From positions 62,001-126,000 of the forward strand of contig JAEYGI010000002.1 in assembly GCA_023402395.1 (NCBI GenBank): a stretch of 64,000 nucleotides of DNA, given 5' to 3'. Of the stretch, positions 24,899 to 33,677 are shown one piece after another. The first letter of the stretch is position 1, and each line of letters begins with the position of its first letter. The stretch comes from Bacillota bacterium. GTDB lineage: Bacteria > Bacillota > UBA4882 > UBA8346. The notes under the pieces are model-generated. The model saw only the letters and a list, made by a program, of their open reading frames with translations, searched no databases and had not been told where the DNA came from. The position numbers were made by a program, and so were the translations under genes.

Positions 24899-25432
24899 CT
24901 ACTCAACCCTGGAGCGGGTTTCGGCGGCGATTTTGGTGATCAGCACTTTCACCGCATTGACATGCATGCCGACGGTCTCAAAGATATATTCGCCGACTTT
25001 GGACTCGATTTCGGACTTAATCTGGGGTATGGCCAGATCGGGGCTGACCGTGACCTCAATGTAAATATCCAAGCCGGTCAGTTTATCGGCCCGGACTCCG
25101 ACATGGGCGTCGCGTACGCCCCGGACTTTTTTGCACGCCCGCAGCGCCAGATTCTCAATGGCGGATACCGTCATCCGGATCTCGCCGAATTGGGTCTGGT
25201 AAATAACGGTCTTCTCTTCCCGGCGCATGCGCAATGCCATTCGGACGAGAAAGAAAGCCAGGATGAAGGAGGTGATGGATACCTCCAAGGCCCACCAGCT
25301 TACCGGTTTAATCCGGCCTAGCTCCTCCAGGATCTCATTTGCTTGTCCAAACGCCAGTAAGATCAAAATAAAAGCGACGACAATAAGAATAATACCGGAC
25401 AACAAACTGATTAACCGTTCCCAAACCTTCAT
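24899..25432 (-). CDS. amaP: Alkaline shock response membrane anchor protein AmaP
   Basis: This 177-residue protein has two N-terminal membrane helices (about 10-30 and 48-68) and a cytoplasmic domain with VSAIENLALRACKKVRGVRDAHVGVRADKLTGLDIYIEV, related to the Asp23 fold. AmaP tethers Asp23 to the cell membrane. It stands downstream of the asp23 gene in the accC-side cluster. An AAGGAAGGTG ribosome site precedes the ATG. Confidence 0.9.
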   Translation of the reverse strand: MKVWERLISLLSGIILIVVAFILILLAFGQANEILEELGRIKPVSWWALEVSITSFILAFFLVRMALRMRREEKTVIYQTQFGEIRMTVSAIENLALRACKKVRGVRDAHVGVRADKLTGLDIYIEVTVSPDLAIPQIKSEIESKVGEYIFETVGMHVNAVKVLITKIAAETRSRVE

Positions 25433-25564
25433 CGGATCAAAGCACCTTCCTTATTCAAACGTTCTCGTCAAACCTGATAAAACAAAGTCGTCGTTTATTG
25501 GCCGTTCTTTCCTAACCGATTCCACCATCCGTTCGATTGTCATGGCGTTGCTGCGCGACTATTT

Positions 25565-25942
25565 TCACAGAACTTTGGATTCCGACTCTTCCTGTTTAAA
25601 CTCCACTCCTTGAATGTGGACATTCACTTCCACTACTTCCAGGCCGGTCATGCTTTCGATCGCCCGCTTCACATTTTCCTGAACCGACAGCGCGGTCTCC
25701 GGAACGTTGGCGCCGTATTCAATGACGATAAACAGATCCACTGCGGCCTGTTTTTCGCCGACTTCCACCTTAACCCCTTTGGCCAGGCTTTTCTTTTTCA
25801 GGAGTTCGGCGAAACCATCCACCACTCCACCGCTCATGCCAGCCACACCCTTGACTTCGGTCGCGGCCAGTCCGGCGATGATCTTCACCACTTCGTTGGC
25901 GATCCGGATACTTCCGGCATCGTACCGATTGACTTGTTCCAT
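25565..25942 (-). CDS. Asp23/Gls24 family envelope stress protein (YqhY type)
   Basis: This 125-residue protein has the Asp23 core GSIRIANEVVKIIAGLAATEVKGVAGMSGG and VQENVKRAIESMTGLEVVEVNVHIQGV. Such proteins are abundant, membrane-associated through AmaP, and linked to envelope stress; YqhY of Bacillus lies beside accBC and is tied to control of acetyl-CoA carboxylase. Here too it stands immediately downstream of accB-accC, separated by a stem-loop element. A GGGGGTGG ribosome site precedes it. Confidence 0.93.
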   Translation of the reverse strand: MEQVNRYDAGSIRIANEVVKIIAGLAATEVKGVAGMSGGVVDGFAELLKKKSLAKGVKVEVGEKQAAVDLFIVIEYGANVPETALSVQENVKRAIESMTGLEVVEVNVHIQGVEFKQEESESKVL

Positions 25943-25979
25943 GGTCGAGCCACCCCCTCGCTAAGTTAGAGCATCTTCG

Positions 25980-26126
25980 ATTTATGTCGCGATTGGTTCT
26001 TTAGAGCCCGAAATCCTCGCGGCATATTTCCCATTTCATAAGTTGAGCTAAATACCGGCCGGTTTTTCCCGTCACGTTTTAAGAGTGGGAAAGCCGGAAC
26101 CAGGATTTAGTTCAACTTATATCTAT
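25980..26126. repeat. Paired stem-loop element, copy B
   Basis: Between accC and asp23, stem 1 is TATGTCGCGA/TCGCGGCATA (25983-25992, 26017-26026, one G-U). Stem 2 is a sixteen-base pair starting ATAAGTTGAGCT (26038-26053, 26105-26120, one G-U) around a 51-base loop with an inner CCGG...CCC/GGG...CCGG hairpin. The layout and loop length match copy A, and TATGTCGC is shared with it. Confidence 0.85.
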
Positions 26127-26148
26127 TTAAGTATGCCCCGATCACATC

Positions 26149-27525
26149 TTAGTCGGAGTCGGAATCGGTTATGTCTGTTTTATCGCCAAAGATCCTGGTT
26201 TGGATGAAATTGGTATAAAATTCGCCTTTCCGGAAATACGGGTTGTTCAACACTTTGGTATGAAACGGAATGATGGTCTTCACGCCGTCGATCTCAAACT
26301 CCTCCAGCGCCCGGAGCATTCTGGCGATGGCGGCTTCGCGCGACTCCTCCCATACGATCAATTTGGCGATCATCGAATCATAATACGGCGGAATGGAATA
26401 ACCCTGGTAAGCGGCGCTATCAACCCGGATGCCGGGGCCTCCGGGGATATGATACACCGTAATCCGGCCTGGGGAAGGCATGAAATTTTTCTCCGGATCC
26501 TCGGCGTTGATCCGGCATTCAATGGCGTGCCCCCGGATCTGAACCTGATTTTGGGTGATCGTTAACGGTTCGCCCGCGGCGATGCGAATCTGTTCCTTGA
26601 TCAGATCGACTCCGGTGACCAACTCCGTCACCGGATGTTCCACCTGAATCCTGGTGTTCATCTCCATGAAATAAAACCGGCCGGACTTGTCCAGCAGGAA
26701 CTCCACGGTGCCCGCATTGGTGTAACCCACCGACAGCGCTCCCTTGAGAGCCGCCGCTCCGATCTTCCGGCGCAATTCCGGCGTAACCGCGGGCGATGGC
26801 GATTCCTCAACCACTTTCTGGTGGCGGCGCTGGACCGAACAGTCCCGTTCCCCGAGATAAACGCCGTTGCCGTGCTCGTCCAGGAGCAACTGGACCTCGA
26901 TATGCCGGGGCTCCTCAATGTATTTTTCCATATACACTTCAGGGTTGCCGAAGGCGGCATCGGCCTCGGTCTGGGCGGTCCGGTAGGCGTTCAGCAGTTC
27001 GTCATCGTCCCGCACCACCCGCATGCCCCGCCCCCCACCGCCGGCGGAAGCCTTGATGATCACCGGAAAGCCGATCTCTTTCGCCTTTTCCACCAGCGCG
27101 GCTTCATCGGCGATGATCCCGTCCGACCCGGGAATCACGGGAACCCCGGCCTCTTTCATGGTCTGCTTGGCAACGGCCTTGTCCCCCATTTTTTCAATGG
27201 CGGAAGCCGGGGGGCCGATGAATTTGATATGATGCGTCTCGCAGATCTCGGCGAACCGGGCGTTCTCGGCCAAAAAGCCATACCCGGGATGAATAGCGTC
27301 AACCCCGGCGATGGTGGCGGTGCTGATAATGTTGGGGATATTCAGATAACTCCGGTTGCTCTGGGCCGGACCGACACAGAACGCCTCGTCCGCATAATGG
27401 ACATGCAGGGAATCCCGGTCCGCCTCCGAATAGATGGCAACCGTCCCGATCCCCATTTCTTTGCACGCGCGAATAATCCGCAGCGCAATCTCGCCCCGAT
27501 TGGCAATCAATATTTTATTGAACAT
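26149..27525 (-). CDS. accC: Acetyl-CoA carboxylase biotin carboxylase subunit
   Basis: The protein of about 458 residues starts MFNKILIANRGEIALRIIRACKE and has the ATP-grasp glycine loop KASAGGGGRGMRVV, the EKYIEEPRHIEVQ segment and FYFMEMNTRIQVEHPVTE with the catalytic residues. It carboxylates the biotin of AccB using ATP and bicarbonate, the first half of malonyl-CoA synthesis. The frame opens with a GTG at 27537, but GGAGGTG lies too close to it; the ATG at 27525 has better spacing. It follows accB by about 27 bases. Confidence 0.97.
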   Translation of the reverse strand: MFNKILIANRGEIALRIIRACKEMGIGTVAIYSEADRDSLHVHYADEAFCVGPAQSNRSYLNIPNIISTATIAGVDAIHPGYGFLAENARFAEICETHHIKFIGPPASAIEKMGDKAVAKQTMKEAGVPVIPGSDGIIADEAALVEKAKEIGFPVIIKASAGGGGRGMRVVRDDDELLNAYRTAQTEADAAFGNPEVYMEKYIEEPRHIEVQLLLDEHGNGVYLGERDCSVQRRHQKVVEESPSPAVTPELRRKIGAAALKGALSVGYTNAGTVEFLLDKSGRFYFMEMNTRIQVEHPVTELVTGVDLIKEQIRIAAGEPLTITQNQVQIRGHAIECRINAEDPEKNFMPSPGRITVYHIPGGPGIRVDSAAYQGYSIPPYYDSMIAKLIVWEESREAAIARMLRALEEFEIDGVKTIIPFHTKVLNNPYFRKGEFYTNFIQTRIFGDKTDITDSDSD

Positions 27526-27552
27526 CGTCGTTTTCACACCTCCGGAGGACGG

Positions 27553-28047
27553 TTAGTTTTTTTCCAGCACGAACAAAGGCTGACCGTACTCAACCGGCTG
27601 TGCGTTTTCGGCTAAAATATCCACGATCTTCCCGCGCCATTCGCTTTCGATTTCGTTCATCAGTTTCATGGCCTCAATAATACAGACCACTTCCCCGACA
27701 TTGACCCCCTGGCCGATCTGGACATAGGGATCCGCATCCGGGCTTGGTGAGCGGTAGAACGTTCCAACCATCGGAGCAACAATTAAGACTTGGTTCGGTC
27801 CAAGTCCCTCGGTTTTTTCTTCAGTGACGGCGGCGGGCTGGGCTGATAGCGGTACCGCCGGACTCGGGGCATATATGGGTTGAACAGCGGAAGCTTGCGT
27901 TATCTGTGTTTGAACGGGGAACACCTGAGAGGTAAAGGCAGCGCCCTTTTTGATCACAACTTTGGTTCCTTCGGCCTCCAGGGAGAATTCGCTGATGTCG
28001 GTTCCGTCCAACATCTTCACCAATTCCTTGATCTCTTTGATATTCAT
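27553..28047 (-). CDS. accB: Biotin carboxyl carrier protein of acetyl-CoA carboxylase
   Basis: The protein of about 164 residues has an N-terminal MNIKEIKELVKML dimerisation helix, a Pro/Ala/Gln-rich linker near residues 55-85 and a C-terminal biotinyl domain with EAMKLMNEIES, where the lysine carries biotin. It shuttles carboxylate between AccC and the carboxyltransferase. The ATG at 28047 follows AAGGAGGGC, while the longer frame adds an unlikely leader, so it is preferred. accA and accD are not in the window. Confidence 0.96.
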   Translation of the reverse strand: MNIKEIKELVKMLDGTDISEFSLEAEGTKVVIKKGAAFTSQVFPVQTQITQASAVQPIYAPSPAVPLSAQPAAVTEEKTEGLGPNQVLIVAPMVGTFYRSPSPDADPYVQIGQGVNVGEVVCIIEAMKLMNEIESEWRGKIVDILAENAQPVEYGQPLFVLEKN

Positions 28048-28299
28048 TAGTGCCCTCCTTTTGGGGAATGGGAAAAAAATAATAAGGTATTTATTCACCA
28101 GTAAGGCAATTATTCCTGCTTTTAATTAAGTTTATCTTTTCATGAAAACTGTATACATTTTTTGATAACGAACCACAATTTAACGTAAGTGCTTTCTTTG
28201 GGGCGGGCGGGGGGTTGGCGGAATGGGGGAAGCGCCGGATTTTGCAGTCATCCGCTTGTCCTGATTCGCAAATCACGTTTCAATCGCGAGGCCGATCTC

Positions 28300-28530
28300 A
28301 ACCTTCCAATGAGCAAAAGAAATCCGCCAATTTCCAATTGACGGATGACAATGTTCCAAAGGCAGTTGCCAATGTTGCGTTGCGATCTCTCCCATGTCGA
28401 TTGTTATCTGGTTTTGGAGGAGAGACACTTGACAATTTCCAATTGGTGGATCGCAATCTGAGATTGCCACCTGCCAATGTGGAAAAGCATCGATACAATG
28501 TGAATAAGTCAATTGACAATGCAACAGAGT
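28300..28530. repeat. Degenerate 7-base-periodic repeat with 105-bp duplication
   Basis: From 28434 to 28530 the sequence falls into an unbroken register of 7-base units (AATTTCC, AATTGGT, GGATCGC, AATCTGA and so on). CAATTTCCAATTG occurs at 28328 and 28433, exactly 105 bases (15 units) apart, and both are followed 26 bases later by TGCCAATGT. The rest of the 540-base accB-spoIIIAH gap (28048-28587) holds the accB promoter side and a G-rich stretch near 28200, but no supported gene. Confidence 0.75.
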
Positions 28531-28587
28531 CATCCCGCGCCGGGCCATTGCCGGATGAAGATCCCAAGAAGCAGGAACGCGAAGGGC

Positions 28588-29109
28588 TTACCTTTCCACC
28601 ACCTGTATCTGCTCCGGGTTGAACGCCGTAATGTCCACCGCCATCTGCCCGATGACACCGGCCTGGTCCGGCTGGAGTTTGCCCGGGACCACCACGGTCA
28701 CCATCCGTTGACCGATGGTGACCAGGCAATTGGTAAACCCTTTGGCCTGCAGCAGGTTCTCCAATTCATGCTCTTTGGAGCTGGACTGGGTGAGGCGCCA
28801 TAATTCGGTTTCGGCTTGTTTCCGGACTTCGTCGGAGAGCCCGACTTTCTCCAGCAATTGCTCCACCCGCTCCACTTCCCGGCTTCGTTCCCGGTCGCGC
28901 TCGATCTTCAGATCCAATAAGGTGTCGTTGGGATCGTATTGCCTGGGGATTTTCAGCGGCAACGGCTCTTGGATCGGCGGAATCTTGACCGAATTCACGG
29001 TGACGATATGCTGGTACCCAAGGTAGAACAGGGCCGCGAACAACAACACGAATAATCCCAGCCAACCGGGCCGGCGCCGCCAATTGTAAATCCAAAAGTT
29101 ACTCATCAC
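28588..29109 (-). CDS. spoIIIAH: Stage III sporulation protein AH
   Basis: This 173-residue protein has one N-terminal membrane helix (about 15-35) and a soluble C-terminal ring-building domain (SDEVRKQAETELWRLTQ, ...LVTIGQRMVTVVVPG). In the mother cell it spans the outer forespore membrane and joins SpoIIQ to form the feeding channel across the two spore membranes. It is the last gene of the complete spoIIIA operon and overlaps spoIIIAG by about eleven bases. Confidence 0.93.
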   Translation of the reverse strand: MMSNFWIYNWRRRPGWLGLFVLLFAALFYLGYQHIVTVNSVKIPPIQEPLPLKIPRQYDPNDTLLDLKIERDRERSREVERVEQLLEKVGLSDEVRKQAETELWRLTQSSSKEHELENLLQAKGFTNCLVTIGQRMVTVVVPGKLQPDQAGVIGQMAVDITAFNPEQIQVVER

Positions 29110-29698
29110 TCATCACCTCTTCGCTGGTTTCTCCGGCAATGACCAATACCCGGTGGGCTGGCAAATCCAGAATAGTCATTACCGTGGCGGTCAGCAGCCG
29201 GCGCACCCGGAGGTTGCTGGCTCCGGTGGCGACCACGATCACCCCTTGAACCTCCGGGCCCAGCTTTTCCCGTAGCACCGGACTGTCCCGGCCGTCCCGG
29301 TCCTTGGCCAAAACCATCTGATCATTGGTATCTTCCTCGGTATTGACCGAGTTTTGCTCCTGGTTGACCCGTTTATTGACCCGGGTTTCCCGCTCCCATA
29401 CGCTGCGGTTCTCCGATCTCAGATTGAGATCCACCCGTACCCGGCCGGCTCCGGCAATCTGGGTTAAGGTACGGGTCAATTCCGCTTCCAGCCGTTCCTC
29501 GTCCGTCAGCGCCGCCGGAACTCTGAGTGCCGCCTGGCTCGACCCGGCCGGACTCCGCGTTTCTTGGGGGACGCTTCCGAATGTCAGTAAAACCACTCCG
29601 ACGGCGGCCGCACCGATCAAGATCCAGAAGGTTCCCGATCTCCCCTGAACTTTGCCGAACCACTCGCCAAATCCTGATGTCCCGTGCTCATCTCCCAC
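29099..29698 (-). CDS. spoIIIAG: Stage III sporulation protein AG
   Basis: This 199-residue protein has a single membrane helix (about 24-42) and a secretin-like ring-building domain ending ATGASNLRVRRLLTATVMTILDLPAHRVLVI. SpoIIIAG forms a large ring in the intermembrane space of the engulfed forespore. The middle region (ETRVNKRVNQEQNSVNTEEDTND) matches the variable loop of the family. It overlaps spoIIIAF and spoIIIAH. Confidence 0.94.
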   Translation of the reverse strand: MGDEHGTSGFGEWFGKVQGRSGTFWILIGAAAVGVVLLTFGSVPQETRSPAGSSQAALRVPAALTDEERLEAELTRTLTQIAGAGRVRVDLNLRSENRSVWERETRVNKRVNQEQNSVNTEEDTNDQMVLAKDRDGRDSPVLREKLGPEVQGVIVVATGASNLRVRRLLTATVMTILDLPAHRVLVIAGETSEEVMSDE

Positions 29699-30245
29699 GC
29701 CAAATCACCTCAATTTGCTCATTGGGCAGATCGGTCACCAATTGTACCGAGTTCCGGATCTTGGCTTCGATCTCCCGGCTCCGGCCAGACTCGATTGGCC
29801 CGTCCGTCCGCCAGCGAGTCTCCACCCGGACCCTCAGCAACCGCTCTCCCTCATAGATGGGTTTTAGCGCCACCAAATCGATGTCGTCGAGCAGACGCAG
29901 AATATTGCCGATCTTCCGCTCAATCGCTTCCCGCTGCCGGTTTTGAAATTGAGCTGTCCATTGCCTACGCAATTCCAGCCCTTCCTTGACAATCGTTTCG
30001 GTGGAAACCGTCTTGGTCGCCGGAGGCTCGCCGGAGACTCCCGGCACCGGCCAGGAAAATTCCAGCGGCAGGTGAAAGATCTGAAGCAGCGGCTGGAGCA
30101 GAATCATCAGGATCAACAATCCCATCACCAGTTTGGTGACGCCCTTCAGTTCATTGTTCGGCAGCAGCATCTCCAAAAAGCCGGCCAGGACAATGGCGGC
30201 GACTATGCTTTTCAACCAGGCAATCAATGGAACCATCCTCACCAT
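29688..30245 (-). CDS. spoIIIAF: Stage III sporulation protein AF
   Basis: This 185-residue protein has two N-terminal membrane helices (about 7-25 and 34-52, with LKGVTKLVMGLLILMILLQPLL) and a C-terminal domain with VRVETRWRTDGPIESGR, the SpoIIIAF ring-building fold. It overlaps spoIIIAE by seven bases. It is a part of the SpoIIIA-SpoIIQ complex needed for late forespore gene expression. Confidence 0.92.
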   Translation of the reverse strand: MVRMVPLIAWLKSIVAAIVLAGFLEMLLPNNELKGVTKLVMGLLILMILLQPLLQIFHLPLEFSWPVPGVSGEPPATKTVSTETIVKEGLELRRQWTAQFQNRQREAIERKIGNILRLLDDIDLVALKPIYEGERLLRVRVETRWRTDGPIESGRSREIEAKIRNSVQLVTDLPNEQIEVIWRGR

Positions 30246-31384
30246 CCGCTCCGGATACCCGCCATTCCTACCAATACCGCGATCGCGATATAAAACATCA
30301 AGCCAACCACGGCCACGACGCCGAAGATGTTCATAAAGATCCCTCCCACCGTTTGCAACGCATCGGCCAAACGATGATTGCCCAGGGGCTGCATGATGGC
30401 GCTGGTCAATTGGTAGATGGCGGCTACCGCTAGGATCTTAATCAACGGAAAAATCGTAATCAACACCACTAACCCCAAACCGAAAATCCCGATGCCGCTC
30501 TTTAGGATTAGCGACGATCCCACTGCCATCTCCATGGTATCGGCCAGTTCGCTTCCGACGACCGGCAGAAAAGTATTGGTCATGTATTTGGCGGTACGGA
30601 GCGCGGTGCTGTCCGCCACTCCCCCGGCAAATCCCTTGATGGTAATCAGTCCGATAAATGCGGTCATGGTCACTCCAAGGATTCCGAGCGCCACATTCCG
30701 GAAGATTCCCGCCAGTTTATTGACCTCAAATCCTTCCGCGAGGAAACTAACCAGCCCCAGAACGCCCCCAAACACGATTAACGGAAAAACCACTCCCTTG
30801 ACGAGGCTCCCCACCAGTTCGACGCTGGAGATGAGCAGCGGATGAACCATGGTGGCGGAGTTAACTCCGCCGCCGGCCACGATCAGGCTGAACAGCAGGG
30901 GAACGATCGCGTACATGAAGTTGGACATTTCATCCACTGCGCCCTTGGCTACCGCGAAAGTAACCCGGAAACTGTTTAAAATAATCCCCATCGCCACTAA
31001 AAAGCAGAAACCGAAGGCCATCCGGCTGACTGTCTCACCTTCAAACGCATGATGGATGTTTTGCAGTATGGCCAGCGCCAGGGCGAGCAACATCAGTTCC
31101 GCCAACAAGCGCAGGTTAAAAACGAGCTCACGCAGAAAATAACCGCCAATTTCCCGGCCGACCTTTCCCCAGTCCCACCACGGCCCGGTCGACTTCCAGG
31201 CGGCCGGATCGAGTTTGGGCAACAATTCCTGAATGTCCTGATCCAGCGTGCCCAGGAAATGGTTTAAATCGTCCAGCTTCAAATCTCGGCCGGGCTCGGG
31301 TTCCCCGCAGACCGGGGCGGCGCAGAGCAACAGACCGAGCCAGACAATCAAGATTAGCTTCAACGGATGAATCAACGCCTTCAC
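30239..31384 (-). CDS. spoIIIAE: Stage III sporulation protein AE
   Basis: This 381-residue multi-pass membrane protein has a signal-like N-terminus (LIVWLGLLLCAAPVCGE), a short soluble region and about eight helices, including FLVAMGIILNSFRVTFAVAKGAVDEMSNFMYAIVPLL and GFAGGVADSTALRTAKYMTNTFLPVVG, typical of SpoIIIAE. It is the probable membrane channel component of the feeding tube. It overlaps spoIIIAD by four bases. Confidence 0.95.
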   Translation of the reverse strand: MKALIHPLKLILIVWLGLLLCAAPVCGEPEPGRDLKLDDLNHFLGTLDQDIQELLPKLDPAAWKSTGPWWDWGKVGREIGGYFLRELVFNLRLLAELMLLALALAILQNIHHAFEGETVSRMAFGFCFLVAMGIILNSFRVTFAVAKGAVDEMSNFMYAIVPLLFSLIVAGGGVNSATMVHPLLISSVELVGSLVKGVVFPLIVFGGVLGLVSFLAEGFEVNKLAGIFRNVALGILGVTMTAFIGLITIKGFAGGVADSTALRTAKYMTNTFLPVVGSELADTMEMAVGSSLILKSGIGIFGLGLVVLITIFPLIKILAVAAIYQLTSAIMQPLGNHRLADALQTVGGIFMNIFGVVAVVGLMFYIAIAVLVGMAGIRSGW

Positions 31385-31782
31385 GGGGTTCCTCCCGAGT
31401 CCAAGAACTTAAGGATCAGGCCCAGCAGGCTGAACATGACCGGAATCCCCATCGACAAGATGAACACCTTACCGGCCAGTTCCACCTTGGCCGCCATGCC
31501 GCCTTCCCCGGCGTCCCGGCAGATTTGAGCTCCGAAACCGGCCAGATAAGCGATGCCGACAATTTTGACGATCAGCTTCAATTGGGAAATATTCAAACGG
31601 GTCTCCAGCGCCACCCGCTCAAAAACCACCAGAATCTCCCGGATATTTTGAAGCAATGACACCAGAATCATGGCCGCCGCCGCCAAAGACAGCAGCACCG
31701 CCAGCTCCGGCCGCTCCTTCCGGACAATCAGCAAGAGGACGGTGACGATTAGCGCGAAACCGAGGATCGCAAAGAAACTCAC
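31381..31782 (-). CDS. spoIIIAD: Stage III sporulation protein AD
   Basis: This 133-residue membrane protein has about four helices and the family stretch LKLIVKIVGIAYLAGFGAQICRDAGEGGMAAKVELAGK near residues 67-105. SpoIIIAC and SpoIIIAD are small membrane partners in the complex. It stands twelve bases after spoIIIAC and overlaps spoIIIAE by four. Confidence 0.94.
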   Translation of the reverse strand: MSFFAILGFALIVTVLLLIVRKERPELAVLLSLAAAAMILVSLLQNIREILVVFERVALETRLNISQLKLIVKIVGIAYLAGFGAQICRDAGEGGMAAKVELAGKVFILSMGIPVMFSLLGLILKFLDSGGTP

Positions 31783-31794
31783 TTTCCGCCCCCC

Positions 31795-31989
31795 TTATAG
31801 CCCGAAAACCGCCCGGACATCACTGAACAATCGTTGAATCAATTGGACCACCATTAGCAGGACAATCACTACCCCGGCCAGGGTCAGCATCTGAGCCTGT
31901 TCTTCCTTATCCGCCTGTTTCAGCACCATATTCAGGACCGAGATCAGAATCCCAATGCCGGCAATTTTGAAAATCAAATTGATATCCAT
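31795..31989 (-). CDS. spoIIIAC: Stage III sporulation protein AC
   Basis: This 64-residue protein has two helices (IFKIAGIGILISVLNMVLKQ and MLTLAGVVIVLLMVVQLI) separated by ADKEEQA, the standard SpoIIIAC layout and length. It lies between spoIIIAB and spoIIIAD on the same strand. Confidence 0.94.
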   Translation of the reverse strand: MDINLIFKIAGIGILISVLNMVLKQADKEEQAQMLTLAGVVIVLLMVVQLIQRLFSDVRAVFGL

Positions 31990-32001
31990 TGGTTCATCTC
32001 C

Positions 32002-32523
32002 TTACAGCAGCCATAACGCGACGACAGCTCCCGCCGCGAAACCGAAGTAACGGTACAAGCCGATTCGCTGTTTGGCTTTGATCTCGGCCAGTTCCAAATT
32101 GGCCTCCAGCCTGGAACGGCAGCCCCGAATCTTCCGCACTTGATCTTCACGATCGGTGGCTCCCAGATAAAGGCCGAATTCTTCGAGAACGGCGCGCTCG
32201 GGCCGCTCCAGTCTGCCGGCGGAGCCCAAATCATTCAATAGGCCGTTCCAGGCCGTCGCCACGTCTTGCTCCGAACCGAACTCCACTTGAATGGCCAGTT
32301 CCTCAAACGCCCGACCCAACGTCCGGTTGGGAAGCAAAGCGCCGACTCTGCCAAAGATCTCGGGCAACCGGTAATTTTGGTAAAAGATCTCCGTCTCCAG
32401 CATCTCCAGGACATATATCCAGTTCCTGATGGTCCGGCAGCGCTCGCTCAAGCGTTCCGACAGCAACAATCCCCCCAGCGAACTGGCTCCGATGATCAAA
32501 GAGGCACCAAGCAACTTATTCAT
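32002..32523 (-). CDS. spoIIIAB: Stage III sporulation protein AB
   Basis: This 173-residue protein has an N-terminal membrane helix (LLGASLIIGASSLGGLLLS), a helical soluble domain with RTIRNWIYVLEMLETEIFYQNYRLPEIF, and a C-terminal helix (YFGFAAGAVVALWLL). The fold is related to GspF, in line with the view that the SpoIIIA complex resembles secretion systems. It follows spoIIIAA by about fourteen bases. Confidence 0.94.
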   Translation of the reverse strand: MNKLLGASLIIGASSLGGLLLSERLSERCRTIRNWIYVLEMLETEIFYQNYRLPEIFGRVGALLPNRTLGRAFEELAIQVEFGSEQDVATAWNGLLNDLGSAGRLERPERAVLEEFGLYLGATDREDQVRKIRGCRSRLEANLELAEIKAKQRIGLYRYFGFAAGAVVALWLL

Positions 32524-32537
32524 GAGACCCTCCGGAT

Positions 32538-33521
32538 TTAACCCATCGAATGATTGAACAGTTCCGGTCCGGCCGCGCCGGACTTGACGCTTTCAATCGT
32601 TCCCGGCCCTAACCGGTTGCTGAGTACAATCAACCGGTCCACCGAACCGTTCTCCAAAATCCGGCGCAAGCCCGGCCGCAACATCGCCTCGGTCAGGTTC
32701 CGGGCATGGGCGGTGGTGATAAAGCTGACACCGGCGTTGATGACATCGGCGATCATCTGTTGATCTTTCTCCCGCCCGATCTCATCGGTGGCGATAATCT
32801 GGGGGTTCATCGCCCTGAGCACCAAATAGACCCCTTCCTCTTTGGGGCAGCCGTCGAGCACGTCGGTCCGCGGGCCCAGGTCAAGCTGGGGTACGCCAAG
32901 ATAAGACCCGGCCAATTCGGAACGCTCATCCACCACCGCCAGCCGCTGTCCGGGAATGTTTAATCCCGGCACACCGAAGCTCAGTTCACGGATGATCTCC
33001 CGCAGTAATGTGGTTTTGCCGGCTGCCGGCGGCGAAATAATCAACGTCTTCAGCAGTCGGCCGTCTTTCCACAAAAAAGGCAGGATGGGACGGGCAATCC
33101 CCGGATGAGCCCGGGCGATTCGAAAGTTGACGCTGGATAAATTACGAATGGTTTTCACGCGACCCGAATGAATCAGCGCCTGTCCGGTTACTCCGGCCCG
33201 GTGCCCCCCGGGTAACGCCAGATAGCCTTGGGCAATCTCATCTTCCAGGGCGTAATACGAACCGGTAGTCAATGAATTAATGGCTTTGCGCATTTCATCG
33301 GAGCTGATGACCCAGGCCCGTTCCGGATCCTCGACCAACTCTCCTCCGGCCGACACCAGCCAGGAACGGATGCCGCAATTCAACTCCAAGGGTTGCTCCG
33401 TCCGGAGCCGGATTTCGATTACGCTTTGCTGAGCCGCTCCGGGAATCCGCCCCAACCGGCTTCTGATCTCTGGGGGGAAAAACCGGAGAATATCGAGCCA
33501 ACTATCCGCCTGCCGCTTCAA
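32538..33521 (-). CDS. spoIIIAA: Stage III sporulation protein AA (secretion-type ATPase)
   Basis: This 327-residue cytoplasmic ATPase has the P-loop ISPPAAGKTTLLREI near residue 170, a Walker B-like PQIIATDEIGREKD and FITTAHARNLTEAM. It is related to GspE-type secretion ATPases and supplies energy to the SpoIIIA-SpoIIQ channel. The start codon is TTG, placed by GGAGGAGAC just upstream. It heads the operon. A sigma-E promoter is expected before it but no convincing match was seen. Confidence 0.95.
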   Translation of the reverse strand: MKRQADSWLDILRFFPPEIRSRLGRIPGAAQQSVIEIRLRTEQPLELNCGIRSWLVSAGGELVEDPERAWVISSDEMRKAINSLTTGSYYALEDEIAQGYLALPGGHRAGVTGQALIHSGRVKTIRNLSSVNFRIARAHPGIARPILPFLWKDGRLLKTLIISPPAAGKTTLLREIIRELSFGVPGLNIPGQRLAVVDERSELAGSYLGVPQLDLGPRTDVLDGCPKEEGVYLVLRAMNPQIIATDEIGREKDQQMIADVINAGVSFITTAHARNLTEAMLRPGLRRILENGSVDRLIVLSNRLGPGTIESVKSGAAGPELFNHSMG

Positions 33522-33605
33522 GTCTCCTCCGAGATTTAGTCTGTCAAAACTAAAAAAAATCGGAAAATAACCGCCACAAGAGTCCAGGGCGAAACGCTTT
33601 CCGAG

Positions 33606-33654
33606 GCAAACAAAAATAGCCCGTCCTCAATCTATTTCTATTGAGACGGGCTAT
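33606..33654 (-). terminator. Rho-independent terminator before spoIIIAA
   Basis: On the minus strand ATAGCCCGTCTCAAT pairs with ATTGAGGACGGGCTAT (33616-33654, one bulged base), followed by TTTTTGTTTG. It ends the transcript of the zinc-ribbon gene and separates it from spoIIIAA. Confidence 0.93.
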
Positions 33655-33677
33655 CTTTTATGACAGGTTATCGTTAT

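Noticed and set aside
26635..27615. Long plus-strand frame of 326 codons opposite accC
   Set aside because: It mirrors the codon bias of accC, has a His/Gly/Pro-rich composition and no family features, so it is an antisense shadow.
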